Positions 11,925 through 23,719 of a stretch of 64,000 nt of DNA are shown piece after piece (position 1 is the stretch's first letter; the number at the start of each line of letters is the position of its first letter). A model generated the notes under the pieces. The model was not told where the DNA came from and ran no database searches. It saw only the letters and a list, made by a program, of their open reading frames with translations. The position numbers and the translations under genes are program-made. This stretch comes from Gammaproteobacteria bacterium (GTDB lineage: Bacteria > Pseudomonadota > Gammaproteobacteria > Acidiferrobacterales > Sulfurifustaceae): positions 1 through 64,000 of the forward strand of contig JACQFZ010000051.1 in assembly GCA_016199745.1 (NCBI GenBank), read 5' to 3'.

Positions 11925-13031
11925 ATGTCTGGCAATACCCACGGTAAACTCTTTACCGTCACCACCGCTGGCGAATCGCATGGCCCCGCTTATGTGGCCA
12001 TCGTCGATGGTTGCCCGCCGGGGCTCGAGCTGTCGGAAGCCGATATTCAACCCGAGCTCGACCGGCGCAAGCCCGGCAAGTCGCGTCATGTCACACAGCG
12101 ACGCGAGGAAGATAAGGTAAAGATTCTTTCTGGTGTCTACCAAGGCAAGACCACCGGCACGCCGATCGGTTTGCTGATCGAGAACACCGACCAGCGCTCG
12201 CAAGATTACTCGAAGATTGCCGAGCGTTTTCGTCCCGGGCACGCCGATTACACCTATCAACAGAAATACGGTATCCGCGATCCACGCGGCGGCGGCCGCG
12301 CGTCGGCGCGCGAGACGGCGATGCGCGTCGCTGCCGGTGCCATTGCCAAGAAATGGTTGCGTGTGCGCTACGGTACGGTGGTGCGTGGTTATCTGGCGCA
12401 GCTCGGGCCGATACATTGCGCGCTGAAAGATTGGGCGGCGGTCGAGCAGAACCCGTTCTTCTGCCCCGATCCGGCCAAGGTCGACGAGCTCGAAGCCTAC
12501 ATGGACGCGTTGCGCAAAGAAGGCGAGTCGATCGGCGCGCGCATCGATGTGATCGCGTCGAACGTGCCGGTGGGGCTCGGTGAACCGGTATTCGATCGGC
12601 TCGACGCCGACATCGCCTATGCAATGATGGGCATTAACGCCGTGAAGGGCGTCGAGGTCGGCGCCGGCTTTCGCGCGATCGAGCAGAAAGGGACGGTGCA
12701 CCGCGACGAGATCACCCCGCAAGGTTTTCTATCGAACAACGCCGGCGGTATTCTCGGTGGCATCTCCACCGGTCAGGACGTGCTCGTCAGTATCGCGCTC
12801 AAGCCGACCTCGAGTATCCGTTTGCCCGGCCACACGATCGACGTGCATGGCACGCCGGTCGATGTCATCACTACCGGCCGTCATGATCCATGCGTTGGTG
12901 TTCGCGCAACGCCGATCGCCGAAGCGATGCTGGCGTTGGTGTTGATGGACCATGCATTACGGCATCGTGCGCAGAATGCCGACGTCGATTCTGTAACCCC
13001 GGTGGTCCCTGCACAAGTGCCCTCGAAGTAA
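11925..13031 (+). CDS. aroC: Chorismate synthase
   Basis: Converts EPSP to chorismate using reduced FMN, the last common step of aromatic amino acid synthesis, in the cytoplasm. The 368-residue protein has the family length and signatures: [19 protein letters not shown], the [14 protein letters not shown] segment, [18 protein letters not shown], and the C-terminal [11 protein letters not shown]. The ATG start lies 24 bp after the MipA-like gene and gives the expected N-terminus ([19 protein letters not shown]). Confidence 0.98.
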   Translation: MSGNTHGKLFTVTTAGESHGPAYVAIVDGCPPGLELSEADIQPELDRRKPGKSRHVTQRREEDKVKILSGVYQGKTTGTPIGLLIENTDQRSQDYSKIAERFRPGHADYTYQQKYGIRDPRGGGRASARETAMRVAAGAIAKKWLRVRYGTVVRGYLAQLGPIHCALKDWAAVEQNPFFCPDPAKVDELEAYMDALRKEGESIGARIDVIASNVPVGLGEPVFDRLDADIAYAMMGINAVKGVEVGAGFRAIEQKGTVHRDEITPQGFLSNNAGGILGGISTGQDVLVSIALKPTSSIRLPGHTIDVHGTPVDVITTGRHDPCVGVRATPIAEAMLALVLMDHALRHRAQNADVDSVTPVVPAQVPSK

Positions 13032-13084
13032 CGCCGTCGTTTACTTCAGTCTGGTAGTCGCAGTGCTGTATTTCATCGGAGATT

Positions 13085-14242
13085 GTGGTGCGCCTGCCAG
13101 GCTTGAATAAAACCTACCTACGGTTATCCAGCTTTTATCTCTTCTACTTCGCCGCACTGGGTGTGCTCGCGCCGTATTGGAGCCTTTATCTCCAGTCGCT
13201 CGGCTTCGGGCCGGTGGCGATCGGTCAACTGATGGCGGTTCTTATGTTCTCGCGCATCGTTGCACCGAACGTGTGGGGTTGGTTGGCGGATCATCGTGAG
13301 CGGCGCATGCAGGTGGTGCGTTGGTCGACGTTGTGCGCCTGGCTTTCGTTCGCCGCGATTTTTTTCGGCAGTGGTTTTTGGTGGATTGCGTTGGTCATGC
13401 TGGTGTTCAGTTTCTTCTGGCACGCGTCGTTACCGTTGCTGGAAGTGACGACGATGAATCAAGTCGGTCGATGCGCCGGCGCGTATGGACGCGTTCGCTT
13501 GTGGGGATCGCTCGGTTTCATCGTCACCGTCGTCGGGCTGGGCGTGGTGATCGATTACTACGGACCGACGTGGGTACCGCCGGCGCTGTTCGCATTGATG
13601 ATCAGTATCTGGTTAACGAGCTTATCGCTGCCTGAAGCCGCCGCGCCGCCGGCGACGGAGGCGCCGACGCCGTTGCGGCAGGCGTTGCTACGGCCGGAAG
13701 TGCTCGCCTTTCTAATCGCTGGCGTGCTCATGCAGGTCAGTCATGGGCCGTACTACACGTTCTATTCGATTTATCTCACCGATTTCGGTTACGACGAAAC
13801 GCTCGTCGGCGTCTTGTGGGCGTTGGGTGTGGTTTGCGAGATCGGCGTGTTTTTGCTGATGCAGCGTTTGTTACAGCGCGTCGAGCTGCGCGTCGTGTTG
13901 TTGGCGAGTTTTCTGCTGGCGACGTTGCGTTGGTTGTTGATCGGTTACTTTCCGCAGTGGCTCAGCGTGCTCGTTTTCGCGCAAACGCTGCATGCCGCGA
14001 CCTTCGGCGCGTTTCACGCAACCGCTATTCAGTTCGTGCATCGCTTTTTTACCGGCCGTCATCAGCATCGCGGCCAAGCGTTGTACGGTAGTATCAGTTT
14101 CGGCTTGGGTGGGGCGGTCGGCAGTCTTTACAGCGGCTACGCTTGGGGCAGTGTCGGGCCGAGTGGTTCGTTTGCGATTGCCGCTGCCGCGGCATTGGCG
14201 GCATTCGTCGTGGCGTGGATCGGGCTTAAGCCCAAGTCTTGA
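13085..14242 (+). CDS. MFS transporter, HcaT/MFS_1-like
   Basis: 385-residue inner-membrane protein with about 12 predicted hydrophobic segments. It shows the MFS_1-like (HcaT/LacY-related) pattern: YLFYFAALGVLAPYWSLYL in the first helix and GWLADHRERR in the first cytoplasmic loop. The family imports aromatic acids or sugars in some bacteria; the substrate here is unknown. The start is one of two adjacent GTG codons (13085 or 13088), with GGAGA just upstream. It lies 53 bp after aroC, and its 3' end overlaps the convergent 138-residue gene by 17 bp. Confidence 0.9.
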   Translation: MVRLPGLNKTYLRLSSFYLFYFAALGVLAPYWSLYLQSLGFGPVAIGQLMAVLMFSRIVAPNVWGWLADHRERRMQVVRWSTLCAWLSFAAIFFGSGFWWIALVMLVFSFFWHASLPLLEVTTMNQVGRCAGAYGRVRLWGSLGFIVTVVGLGVVIDYYGPTWVPPALFALMISIWLTSLSLPEAAAPPATEAPTPLRQALLRPEVLAFLIAGVLMQVSHGPYYTFYSIYLTDFGYDETLVGVLWALGVVCEIGVFLLMQRLLQRVELRVVLLASFLLATLRWLLIGYFPQWLSVLVFAQTLHAATFGAFHATAIQFVHRFFTGRHQHRGQALYGSISFGLGGAVGSLYSGYAWGSVGPSGSFAIAAAAALAAFVVAWIGLKPKS

Positions 14243-14642
14243 GGCGGCGTTGCCGACGGAACGGCGCGAGCTCGATGATCTGGGCGTTAGTCGGCGGTAC
14301 GTCTTCATCGGTGCGGTGCGGTGCGGCCGGGCCGAAACTGCGATCGACGATGACACACAGCTCGTTGATAAGACGAAATAGGTCGACATCGGTTTGCGGC
14401 GATTGCAACACCTGCAGCCGGATCGGGCCGATTGCTTCGAAGGTCACATTGTGTTCGATGTTGTCGCTGAGCCGGCGGCAACGATTGCCGCTGTAGATCG
14501 CCTGCGTCAATCGCATCATTAATTCATGATGCAATGGACTGCACTCGAAAAGATTTTTTAGGTTGGTGGCACCGGCATTGAGCGGGATCTGGTGATATCC
14601 CAGATGTGCTTCCAGTTGTTGCATGAGCTCGAAGAATTTCAT
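14226..14642 (-). CDS. Unknown 138-residue protein coupled to the LysR gene
   Basis: I do not recognise a family. It is a soluble 138-residue protein with no signal or membrane segment. It has an amphipathic N-terminus (MKFFELMQQLEAHLGYHQ) and a basic C-terminus ending RRQRRLKTW. Its start codon overlaps the LysR stop by 4 bp (ATGA, 14642-14639), so it is probably translated with LysR. Its 3' end overlaps the convergent MFS gene by 17 bp. The coupling suggests a partner or modulator of the LysR regulator that faces leuC. Confidence 0.75.
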   Translation of the reverse strand: MKFFELMQQLEAHLGYHQIPLNAGATNLKNLFECSPLHHELMMRLTQAIYSGNRCRRLSDNIEHNVTFEAIGPIRLQVLQSPQTDVDLFRLINELCVIVDRSFGPAAPHRTDEDVPPTNAQIIELAPFRRQRRLKTWA

Positions 14643-15508
14643 CCCGCTTCTCGAATCATTTGCACCATGGCTTCGCCGGCATTCGACAACGTGCGCTTCG
14701 CGTGGGTAACGAGACCGAGCGTGCGTCGAATCCTCATGTTTTTAATCTGGACCACTTTTAGGCTCGCGTCAATCATTGTCCGCGGAAGTGCGCTCCAGCC
14801 GAGACCGATGGATGCGAGCATCTTCAACACTTCGAGATAGTTTGTCGTCATGCCCACACGAATCTTCGTGCGCGCCGGACCGAGTGCTTTCAGAATAATT
14901 TCGCGCGTGTAGGTGCCCGGCCCCGGTAGAATCGCCGGATGATCGATTAGCGCGCGCACGTTTACCTCGCGTAATGTTGCGAGCGGGTGATTCGATGCGA
15001 CCACAATATCGAGCGCGTCTTCCCAAATACGTTCCACGCGCAATTGCGGCAACGGTGTCGGCGGTAGTGTGACGACGGCGAGCTCGAGCTCGCCGCGACT
15101 AACGCCGTTGCAAGCTTCCTCCGAATCCATGAAGCGCAGGTCGAGGTGAACGCTGGGATAGCGCGCATGAAACCGTTTGAGCGCTGCCGGGATGCGATGC
15201 AAGCCGATGTGATGGCTGGTGGCGAGCGATAGCTCGCCGCCGATTTTGCCGGAGAGATTGGCGAGCGAGCGTTTGGCGTCTTCGAGCTCGTTTAGGATAA
15301 CGCGCGAGCGTTCGAGTAGGGCGCGGCCGGCTTCGGTCAGGTGGGCGCGACGGCCGATGCGATCGAACAAGCGGGTATTTAGCGCTTGTTCTAGCGCGGC
15401 GATGCGCTTGCTGACGGCCGGTTGGGTGAGGAATACGCGCTCGGCGGCTATGGAGAATGAGCCGGTTTCGGCGACCGCGCGGAAGACTTGGAGGGCGACA
15501 ATATCCAT
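14639..15508 (-). CDS. LysR-type transcriptional regulator divergent from leuC
   Basis: 289 residues: an N-terminal winged HTH (LQVFRAVAETGSFSIAAERV then FLTQPAVSKRIAALEQAL) and a C-terminal periplasmic-binding-like effector domain (SHHIGLHRIPAALKRF onward). It is transcribed away from leuC across a 72-bp gap holding two perfect dyads, one over its own start codon, so autoregulation and control of leuCDB are likely. Pseudomonads, as I recall, also carry a LysR gene next to leuC. The effector may be a leucine-pathway intermediate; that is inference. Confidence 0.93.
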   Translation of the reverse strand: MDIVALQVFRAVAETGSFSIAAERVFLTQPAVSKRIAALEQALNTRLFDRIGRRAHLTEAGRALLERSRVILNELEDAKRSLANLSGKIGGELSLATSHHIGLHRIPAALKRFHARYPSVHLDLRFMDSEEACNGVSRGELELAVVTLPPTPLPQLRVERIWEDALDIVVASNHPLATLREVNVRALIDHPAILPGPGTYTREIILKALGPARTKIRVGMTTNYLEVLKMLASIGLGWSALPRTMIDASLKVVQIKNMRIRRTLGLVTHAKRTLSNAGEAMVQMIREAG

Positions 15509-15518
15509 TACCTAATGG
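15505..15518. promoter_or_regulatory. Perfect dyad over the LysR start codon
   Basis: CCATTA-CC-TAATGG is a perfect 6-bp inverted repeat with a 2-bp spacer. It includes the LysR start codon (15508-15506), so a protein bound here could block LysR expression. It is a candidate autoregulatory operator. Confidence 0.5.
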
Positions 15519-15522
15519 AATA

Positions 15523-15534
15523 TATCACATGATA
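15523..15534. promoter_or_regulatory. Perfect dyad in the LysR/leuC intergenic region
   Basis: TATCA-CA-TGATA is a perfect 5-bp inverted repeat lying 46 bp before the leuC start codon, in AT-rich DNA. It is a candidate LysR recognition site for leuC activation. No footprint data exist, so this rests on symmetry and position alone. Confidence 0.5.
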
Positions 15535-15580
15535 AATATGAATTTGTGTTATCCATGGGGTCGTCCTAAGCTTTGCGCCT

Positions 15581-16986
15581 ATGACTGACCAAACTCTCTA
15601 TGACAAGCTTTGGGTGGCACACGTCGTTCGTAAAAACGATGACGGCACGTGCTTGATCTACATCGACCGTCACCTCGTGCACGAAGTGACGAGTCCGCAG
15701 GCATTCGAAGGGCTGAAGCTCGCCGGCCGCAAGCTCTGGCGCGTCGCTGCTAACCTGGCGACCGCTGACCACAACGTGCCGACGACCGAGCGCTCGCGCG
15801 GTATCGCCGATCCGGTATCGCGGCTGCAGGTCGAGACGCTCGACGACAACTGCCGCGACAATGGCATCGTCGAGTTCGGTATGAACGATCCGCGCCAGGG
15901 CATCGTCCACGTTATCGGCCCGGAGCAGGGCGCGACCCTGCCCGGCATGACCGTCGTTTGCGGCGACTCGCATACATCCACCCACGGCGCCTTCGGCGCA
16001 CTGGCGTTCGGCATCGGTACATCCGAAGTCGAGCACGTGTTGGCGACGCAGTGTTTGATCCTGAAGAAAGCGAAGAACATGCGCGTGCGCGTCGACGGCG
16101 CGATTCCGCTGGGTGTGACCGCGAAAGACATTGTGCTCGCCATCATTGGTCATATTGGCACCGCCGGCGGCACCGGTTACGCAATCGAATTTGCCGGTAG
16201 CGCTATCGAGGCATTGACGGTCGAAGGTCGGATGACGGTATGCAATATGGCGATCGAAGCGGGCGCCCGCGCCGGTATGGTCGCGGTCGATGACAAGACC
16301 GTCGAGTATTTCCGCGGCCGACCGTATGCACCGCAAGGTGCACTGTGGGACAAAGCGGCGGCAGCGTGGCATCAACTCAAAACCGATGTCGGCGCCAAGT
16401 TCGATCGCGAGATCGTGTTGCCGGTGAGCGACATCAAGCCGCAGGTCACCTGGGGTACGTCGCCGGAAATGGTAGCGGCGATCGACGCAAGCGTGCCCGA
16501 TCCTGAGAAGGAGTCGGACTCGACCAAGCGCATCGGTATGCAGAACGCGCTCAAGTACATGGCGTTAAAACCTGGCACACCGATCCGCGATATCGTTCTC
16601 GATAAGATCTTTATCGGTTCCTGTACCAACTCGCGCATCGAGGACTTGCGCGCGGCGGCCACGGTCGTGAAGGGCAAACACATTGCAAAGAACATCACGC
16701 TCGCGTTGGTCGTGCCCGGCTCCGGTTTAGTGAAGCGACAGGCGGAACAGGAAGGGCTCGACCGTATTTTCAAAGAGGCGGGCTTCGAATGGCGTGAGCC
16801 GGGTTGTTCGATGTGTTTGGCGATGAATGCCGATCGGCTCGAGTCGGGCGAGCGTTGTGCCTCAACGTCCAATCGCAACTTTGAAGGCCGGCAAGGCGCT
16901 GGCGGACGCACGCACCTGGTGTCGCCGGCGATGGCAGCGGCAGCGGCGATTGCCGGACACTTCGTGGATGTACGGGAGTTGAGCTA

Positions 16987-16987
<1 letters not shown>
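15581..16987 (+). CDS. leuC: 3-isopropylmalate dehydratase, large subunit
   Basis: With LeuD, isomerises 2-isopropylmalate to 3-isopropylmalate in leucine synthesis. The 468 residues match the family length. [4Fe-4S] cluster cysteines are visible in [16 protein letters not shown] and in the CSMCLAMN motif. The aconitase signatures [17 protein letters not shown] and [16 protein letters not shown] are complete. The stop codon overlaps the leuD start by 1 bp (TAATG), so the subunits are co-translated. Regulation is probably by the divergent LysR protein. Confidence 0.98.
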
Positions 16988-18706
<1,719 letters not shown>

Positions 18707-18726
18707 ATCGCATCAGCGAACTTGTT

Positions 18727-18751
18727 CTCCCTCTCCCTCTGGGAGAGGGAG
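18727..18751. terminator. Perfect 11-bp hairpin between leuB and asd
   Basis: CTCCCTCTCCC and GGGAGAGGGAG form a perfect 11-bp stem around a TCT loop, 20 bp after leuB. It lacks a T-tract, so it may be a partial terminator, an RNA-stability element or a copy of the CCCTC/GAGGG extragenic repeat family seen at other gaps. asd starts 55 bp downstream. Confidence 0.5.
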
Positions 18752-18805
18752 GCGAGCCGAAGGCGCGCCCGACGCGCGCCACTTTATTTTATTATCGAGG
18801 GTCAC

Positions 18806-19915
18806 ATGAAGCGGGTAGGGTTAGTTGGTTGGCGCGGTATGGTCGGCTCGGTATTGATGGGCCGGATGCAGGCGGAGCGGGATTTCGATCATATCGAGCC
18901 GGTGTTCTTCACTACCTCACAGGTGGGCGCCAAGGGTCCGTCGATCGGTAAGGATGTGCCGCCGCTAAAAGACGCGAAAAGTATCGACGACCTGAAGGCG
19001 ATGGACATCATCATTTCTTGCCAAGGCGGCGACTACACGACCGAGATCTTCCCGAAGTTGCGTGCCGCCGGCTGGAAAGGCTATTGGATCGATGCCGCCT
19101 CGACGTTGCGCATGGCCGATGACGCCGTGATTATCCTTGATCCGGTCAACCTCGATGTGATCCACAGCGCCATCAAGAGCGGCGTGAAGAACTACATCGG
19201 CGGTAACTGCACGGTGTCGTTAATGTTGATGGCGCTCGGCGGATTGTTCGAGCACGGGCTGATCGAATGGTTGACGTCGATGACTTACCAAGCCGCATCC
19301 GGCGCCGGCGCGCAAAACATGCGCGAGCTACTGCAGCAGATGGGCGAGGTGCATCTGGCGGCAAAGACGCTGTTGGACGACCCGAACTCGGCGATCCTCG
19401 ATATCGACCGCGAAGTCGCCGGAACACTGCGTGACGATCGTTTTCCCACGGCCAATTTCGGCGTGCCGCTCGCCGGCAGCTTGATCCCGTGGATCGACAA
19501 AGACCTTGGTAACGGTCAGAGCCGCGAAGAATGGAAAGGCATGGCGGAGACCAACAAGATCCTCGGTAGCAAGCGCCCAATCGCCGTGGACGGCGTGTGT
19601 GTCCGCATCGGCGCCATGCGTTGTCACAGCCAAGCGCTGACGATTAAGCTCACCAGGGATGTGCCGCTCGACGAGATCAACGGTATGCTCGCCGCGGCGA
19701 ACGATTGGGTGAAGGTCGTTCCGAACAAGCGCGACATCACCATCAAAGAACTAACCCCAGCCGCCGTTACCGGTACGCTCGCGGTACCGATCGGACGGCT
19801 GCGCAAACTGCCCATGGGCGGTGAATATCTCAGCGCCTTCACCGTCGGCGATCAGCTTCTCTGGGGCGCTGCCGAGCCATTGCGGCGTATGCTGCGTATA
19901 CTGCTTCAGGGTTAA
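18806..19915 (+). CDS. asd: Aspartate-semialdehyde dehydrogenase
   Basis: Reduces aspartyl phosphate to aspartate semialdehyde with NADPH, feeding lysine/diaminopimelate, threonine and methionine synthesis. The 369 residues have the gammaproteobacterial length. N-terminal [18 protein letters not shown] is the nucleotide-binding loop, the catalytic Cys lies in [16 protein letters not shown], and the substrate His/Arg region is near [18 protein letters not shown]. The start is ATG 18806, with GAGGG 6 nt upstream; an in-frame upstream extension lies over the hairpin repeat and is not likely translated. The leuCDB-asd-fimV order is also found in pseudomonads. Confidence 0.98.
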   Translation: MKRVGLVGWRGMVGSVLMGRMQAERDFDHIEPVFFTTSQVGAKGPSIGKDVPPLKDAKSIDDLKAMDIIISCQGGDYTTEIFPKLRAAGWKGYWIDAASTLRMADDAVIILDPVNLDVIHSAIKSGVKNYIGGNCTVSLMLMALGGLFEHGLIEWLTSMTYQAASGAGAQNMRELLQQMGEVHLAAKTLLDDPNSAILDIDREVAGTLRDDRFPTANFGVPLAGSLIPWIDKDLGNGQSREEWKGMAETNKILGSKRPIAVDGVCVRIGAMRCHSQALTIKLTRDVPLDEINGMLAAANDWVKVVPNKRDITIKELTPAAVTGTLAVPIGRLRKLPMGGEYLSAFTVGDQLLWGAAEPLRRMLRILLQG

Positions 19916-20284
19916 TCCTTGACCCTCGTACCGCCGTGTTGATAGCGGCGCGAAGAACGACTATACGAAATAGGGTCGACGCCCGCGCCGCTGTGCGTGG
20001 GCGATCACCGTGACCCGCGGCGATATCGCGGGGCCACGATGGCTCTTTATTTTAATCTGTGGCGGGAGTACCGCCTTCTAAGTACCCCCTGTGCTATTTG
20101 CCCCTGTTCGGAGGCGGGGGGAGCGGGTAATTAGTGGTAGGTTTTGGTCAGCAGAAAAGCGACAATCTGTTCCGTTGGCCGAACTTAGTTGAGATTTATA
20201 AAGGCGCTTACTATTATTACTACGTAACTCCTAGTGCCTAAACACGAACAGGAGGCTTCGTCTGAACGCCGCCGGGGAAAATAG
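19916..20284. other. 369-bp gap before fimV, no gene seen
   Basis: No credible ORF. There is a GC-rich inverted repeat CCCGCG/CGCGGG around a GCGATATCGC core near 20020-20040. Otherwise the first part is GC-rich and the last 100 bp AT-rich, as expected for a fimV promoter region. AGGAGG near 20250 is about 30 nt from the fimV start, too far to serve it, and the frame there leads to no usable start. No specific promoter could be supported. Confidence 0.5.
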
Positions 20285-23035
20285 ATGCGTTATTTAAAAG
20301 TAAAACGGCTCACCGGCCGGTTGGTGTTGGGAGCTTTCTTAGGACTATCTCCGCTGTCGAGCTTCGCCTTGGGATTGGGCAAGTTAAAAGTCCAATCTGC
20401 GCTCAACGAGCCGCTCAAAGCCGAAATCGATTTCACTACCATCGCCGACAATGAACGCCGTGGCCTGAACGTCACGCTCGCACCGCGCGCCGATTTTGAA
20501 GCCGCCGGCGCCGAGCGTTTACCATTTCTCTCCGCTATCAAGTTCGAGGTGGTGAAGCGCCCTGATGGGCACTACTTCCTCGAGCTCAAAACCGAGCAGC
20601 CGATCGAAGAACCATTCCTGCACTTACTGCTGCAACTGGAATGGCCGGGTGGGCGTTTGGTGCGCGAATACACCGCCTTGGTCGATCCACCGGCCTACAT
20701 GGTCAACAAGCCGGCCGCGGTAGAGGTGCCGACTACACCAGCCGAACCGCCGGCGTCCGTAGAAACGGTACCGCCGCCCGAAACCGCGCCGGCACCAGCG
20801 GCAACAACCGAGACGCCAACTGCACCTCAACCGGAGCCGTCGGTGTCGACCGCAGCGCCTGCTGCCGAACCTACCGTCCAAGAAGTGCCGGCACCGGCCG
20901 CCCAAACCGAAGAGGCGGCGCCGCAACCGACGGATACCGGCGAAACGGTACCGTCCGAGACGCCGGCAGCGACCCCGGAATCGACGCCGACGACGGAAAG
21001 CTCGTCCGCGGAATCGACGGCTCCATCGGCCTCTGCCGGTCCGCATGAAGTGACGGTGCGGGCGGGCGATACGGTTTGGGCTATCGCTGAAAATGTCCGC
21101 GCCGACAAACAACTGACCGTTGAACAAGTCATCCTGGCGATCTTCAAGAACAATCCGGACGCGTTCTTCCGCAACAACGTCAACAATCTGCGCGCTGGCA
21201 AGGTTCTAAAGATACCTGAGCGCGAGGTTATCGAAGCGTTGGCAACGGTGCAGGCTCGCAGAGAGTTTCGTGCTCATTACGATTCCTGGCAGGAATACAA
21301 GCTGAAGCTCGCTGCCGGTAGCAACACGCTTAAGGTGAATGAAGAAAGTACCGCGGCGGCTTCGACCGCCGCACCGGCGGCCACCGAATCGGCGACAGTG
21401 GTGCCGGCGCCTGAGGGACAACCGAAGGCAGCTGACGATACGTTGAAGATCGTGCGCGGTGCTGCCGATAAGAACTCGGCGAAAGCCGGCGGTGCCGAAG
21501 CGGTGAAAGATGAACGTACCGCGCTGGCCGATCGAGCCTCGACCTTGGAGGAGTCGCTCGAGTCGAAGCAGCTCGAAAATCGCGAGTTGGCCGATAAAGT
21601 CGGTCAGGTACGCGAACAGATCAAGAATGAGAAACGTCTGATCGAACTAGACAATCAGGCGCTCGCTCAGCAGACGCAGAAGCCGGCCGAGACCAAAGCA
21701 GCTACTACCCCGGAGGTCGCAAAGACCGAACCGGTGCCGGCGCCAGTGGCTCCGGCACCCGAGCCGGCGAAGGCCGAAACGCTGGTTAAACCAGCGCCGG
21801 TCGTACCGAAGCCAGCGCCTGAACCGGTCGCCGAAAAAGGTTTCATGACATCGTTGCTGGAAGACGTGCTCGGTGGCTCGGCATTGCCGATTTTGGGCAT
21901 CCTGTTTGTCGTATTGGGTGGCGGCTTGTTGATCGTCTACTTGCGTCGCCGCCAGCGTTCGATCGCTGAGTTCGAGGAAAGCATTCTCGCTTCCGATGCG
22001 ATTGCCACAGAAACGCCGACCGGCAGTGGCGATACTACCGGCCAAGCGGTAACGACCGGCGATACGTCGTTCTTGAGCGACTTCAGCAAGGCTGGCATGG
22101 GCCACATGCAAACCGATGAAGTCGATCCGATCGCCGAAGCGGAGGTTTATCTCGCTTACGGTCGTGACGAGACGGCGGAAGAGATTTTGAAAGAGGCGAT
22201 CGTCAAGAATCCAGATCGCCAAGAACTAAAGCAAAAGCTGCTTGAGATTTATCACCAGCGTAATGACGTCAACGGCTTCGAAACGCTGGCGGAAGAGCTT
22301 TATGCGTCTCTTGGTGGGCGCGGTGGCAAGATGTGGGAGAAGATCGAGGAGATGGGCCGCAAGCTCAACCCCGATAACCCGATGTTCCGTGGCGGCGCGC
22401 CGGATCGGCGCACTGCCGACAAGCCGGCGAGTACCGAGCCGGTTGCCGCAGCGGCGGATGAGACGGCCATCTTTATACCGGAAGCCGCCGCGTCAGCGGC
22501 AGTAGAATTTTCCGCCGCCAGTGCGCCGACACAACTGGTTGAGCCGACAGCCGCTGGCATCGATTTCGAAGCGCCGGCTGAGCCGGCTGATGCGAGTTTC
22601 GACTTTGACCTCGGTGAGAGCACCCCGGAAACGGTGCCGACGAATGAAGCGGCGGACGACCTCGGTGTGATGGATTTCAGCGCCGGTGGCGATAACGTTA
22701 TTGATTTCGAGTCAGCCAAGTCGGAGCCAGTGGTAGCCGCCGCAAGTGCCGAGTTGGCGGTTCCCCATGCGAACGATGAAGAGATCAAATGGGAGCTCGA
22801 TGCACCGATGCCGGAGACGGCAGTGGTGGAAACGGTCGAACCGAGTGCCAATGGTGCGGGCGAACAGGGTCAGGAAGCGCACTGGGATGAGACTGCCACC
22901 AAGCTTGATTTAGCCAAGGCCTACATCGACATGGGCGATGCCGACGGCGCGCGCAGTATCCTGGATGAGGTACTAGCCGAGGGCAACGAGCAGCAGAAAA
23001 AGCAGGCGGCCGAATTGGCAGCCCAGATTGCGTAA
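20285..23035 (+). CDS. fimV: FimV family pilus/polar assembly protein
   Basis: 916-residue inner-membrane protein that in pseudomonads organises the type IV pilus and other polar machinery by binding peptidoglycan. Features in order: signal-like N-terminus; FimV N-terminal domain (LGLGKLKVQSALNEPLKAEI); a Pro/Ala/Thr-rich stretch; a LysM peptidoglycan-binding domain (about 254-312); a coiled coil (residues about 405-455); one membrane segment near 531-553 (ILGILFVVLGGGLLIVYL); an acidic cytoplasmic region with TPR-like helices; and the conserved C-terminal FimV motif LDLAKAYIDMGDADGARSIL. A stop codon lies directly before the ATG, so no other start fits. Confidence 0.93.
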   Translation: MRYLKVKRLTGRLVLGAFLGLSPLSSFALGLGKLKVQSALNEPLKAEIDFTTIADNERRGLNVTLAPRADFEAAGAERLPFLSAIKFEVVKRPDGHYFLELKTEQPIEEPFLHLLLQLEWPGGRLVREYTALVDPPAYMVNKPAAVEVPTTPAEPPASVETVPPPETAPAPAATTETPTAPQPEPSVSTAAPAAEPTVQEVPAPAAQTEEAAPQPTDTGETVPSETPAATPESTPTTESSSAESTAPSASAGPHEVTVRAGDTVWAIAENVRADKQLTVEQVILAIFKNNPDAFFRNNVNNLRAGKVLKIPEREVIEALATVQARREFRAHYDSWQEYKLKLAAGSNTLKVNEESTAAASTAAPAATESATVVPAPEGQPKAADDTLKIVRGAADKNSAKAGGAEAVKDERTALADRASTLEESLESKQLENRELADKVGQVREQIKNEKRLIELDNQALAQQTQKPAETKAATTPEVAKTEPVPAPVAPAPEPAKAETLVKPAPVVPKPAPEPVAEKGFMTSLLEDVLGGSALPILGILFVVLGGGLLIVYLRRRQRSIAEFEESILASDAIATETPTGSGDTTGQAVTTGDTSFLSDFSKAGMGHMQTDEVDPIAEAEVYLAYGRDETAEEILKEAIVKNPDRQELKQKLLEIYHQRNDVNGFETLAEELYASLGGRGGKMWEKIEEMGRKLNPDNPMFRGGAPDRRTADKPASTEPVAAAADETAIFIPEAAASAAVEFSAASAPTQLVEPTAAGIDFEAPAEPADASFDFDLGESTPETVPTNEAADDLGVMDFSAGGDNVIDFESAKSEPVVAAASAELAVPHANDEEIKWELDAPMPETAVVETVEPSANGAGEQGQEAHWDETATKLDLAKAYIDMGDADGARSILDEVLAEGNEQQKKQAAELAAQIA

Positions 23036-23044
23036 CCGAGCCAC

Positions 23045-23719
23045 TTAAAACATAAAACGCCGCCCGAAGTATAGGGCGGCGCCTCGGTGGTATCCGGTTT
23101 CGCCGACAACTCCGACGTATCCGTTTTCCTCCAATTGAAGCTCCAGTCCGACGAGCGCGCCAGCGGTTGCTGAACGCTTGAGCGTGCGCGTTTCGTTCTG
23201 TGTGCCGTGCAAGCGTTGCTCGCCGTCGACTACGCCGTAACGAGTACCGCCGTAGGCGCGCAGATTGCTGCTGAGTTCGGCTGTCACGCTAACGTAGGCG
23301 CTTGGCTCGTACCAAGCGAGCTCGACGGTTTGCTCGGTCTCTTCGTGCTTTACGCGTTGATAGAGATACGCAGTACCGACAGCCAACCGCAAGCGGTCGG
23401 TTGTCCATACGTCGATGTCGAGTGTCAAGCCGGCGTGATAGCCATTGGGATCGAGGCCGGCGGTTGCCGGATTGTTGGTTTGCGTGACATAGGTGTAACC
23501 GCCGAGCAGGCCGAACTGTAAGCGTTGCCCATAGCGCTCGCGCCAGGCGATGCCGAGCTGTTCAACGGTGGTATCGAAGGTAGTACTGCCGTCGCTTAGC
23601 GCGAGCGTGTGCCGGGCTAGGTTCAAGCGGAAATCGGTCGGGTGTTCGACGTACAGGTCGCTGGCACTGACGTTCGCGCCGAACAGCAACGTGCCGAAAA
23701 TGGTCAGTTGTTTGATCAC
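23045..23719 (-). CDS. Unknown outer-membrane beta-barrel-like protein
   Basis: 224 residues with a signal peptide (MIKQLTIFGTLLFGANVSA). The mature part has many short alternating aromatic/Gly strands (LQFGLLGGYTYVTQTN, HAGLTLDIDVWTTDRLRLAV, YGGTRYGVVDG) and ends in Phe (GRRFMF), as in outer-membrane barrels. I do not recognise the family. Its start overlaps the folA stop by 4 bp (ATGA), so it is translated behind folA, although nothing links its role to folate. Confidence 0.75.
   Translation of the reverse strand: MIKQLTIFGTLLFGANVSASDLYVEHPTDFRLNLARHTLALSDGSTTFDTTVEQLGIAWRERYGQRLQFGLLGGYTYVTQTNNPATAGLDPNGYHAGLTLDIDVWTTDRLRLAVGTAYLYQRVKHEETEQTVELAWYEPSAYVSVTAELSSNLRAYGGTRYGVVDGEQRLHGTQNETRTLKRSATAGALVGLELQLEENGYVGVVGETGYHRGAALYFGRRFMF

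Noticed and set aside
11310-12722. 470-residue open frame on the minus strand
   Set aside because: It lies antisense across the MipA-like gene and aroC, both of which have clear family matches. Its translation is rich in Arg, His and Ala, as in an antisense shadow.
20250-20284. AGGAGG followed by a possible CTG-started leader peptide before fimV
   Set aside because: The frame is out of phase with fimV and shows no conserved feature; too weak to call.
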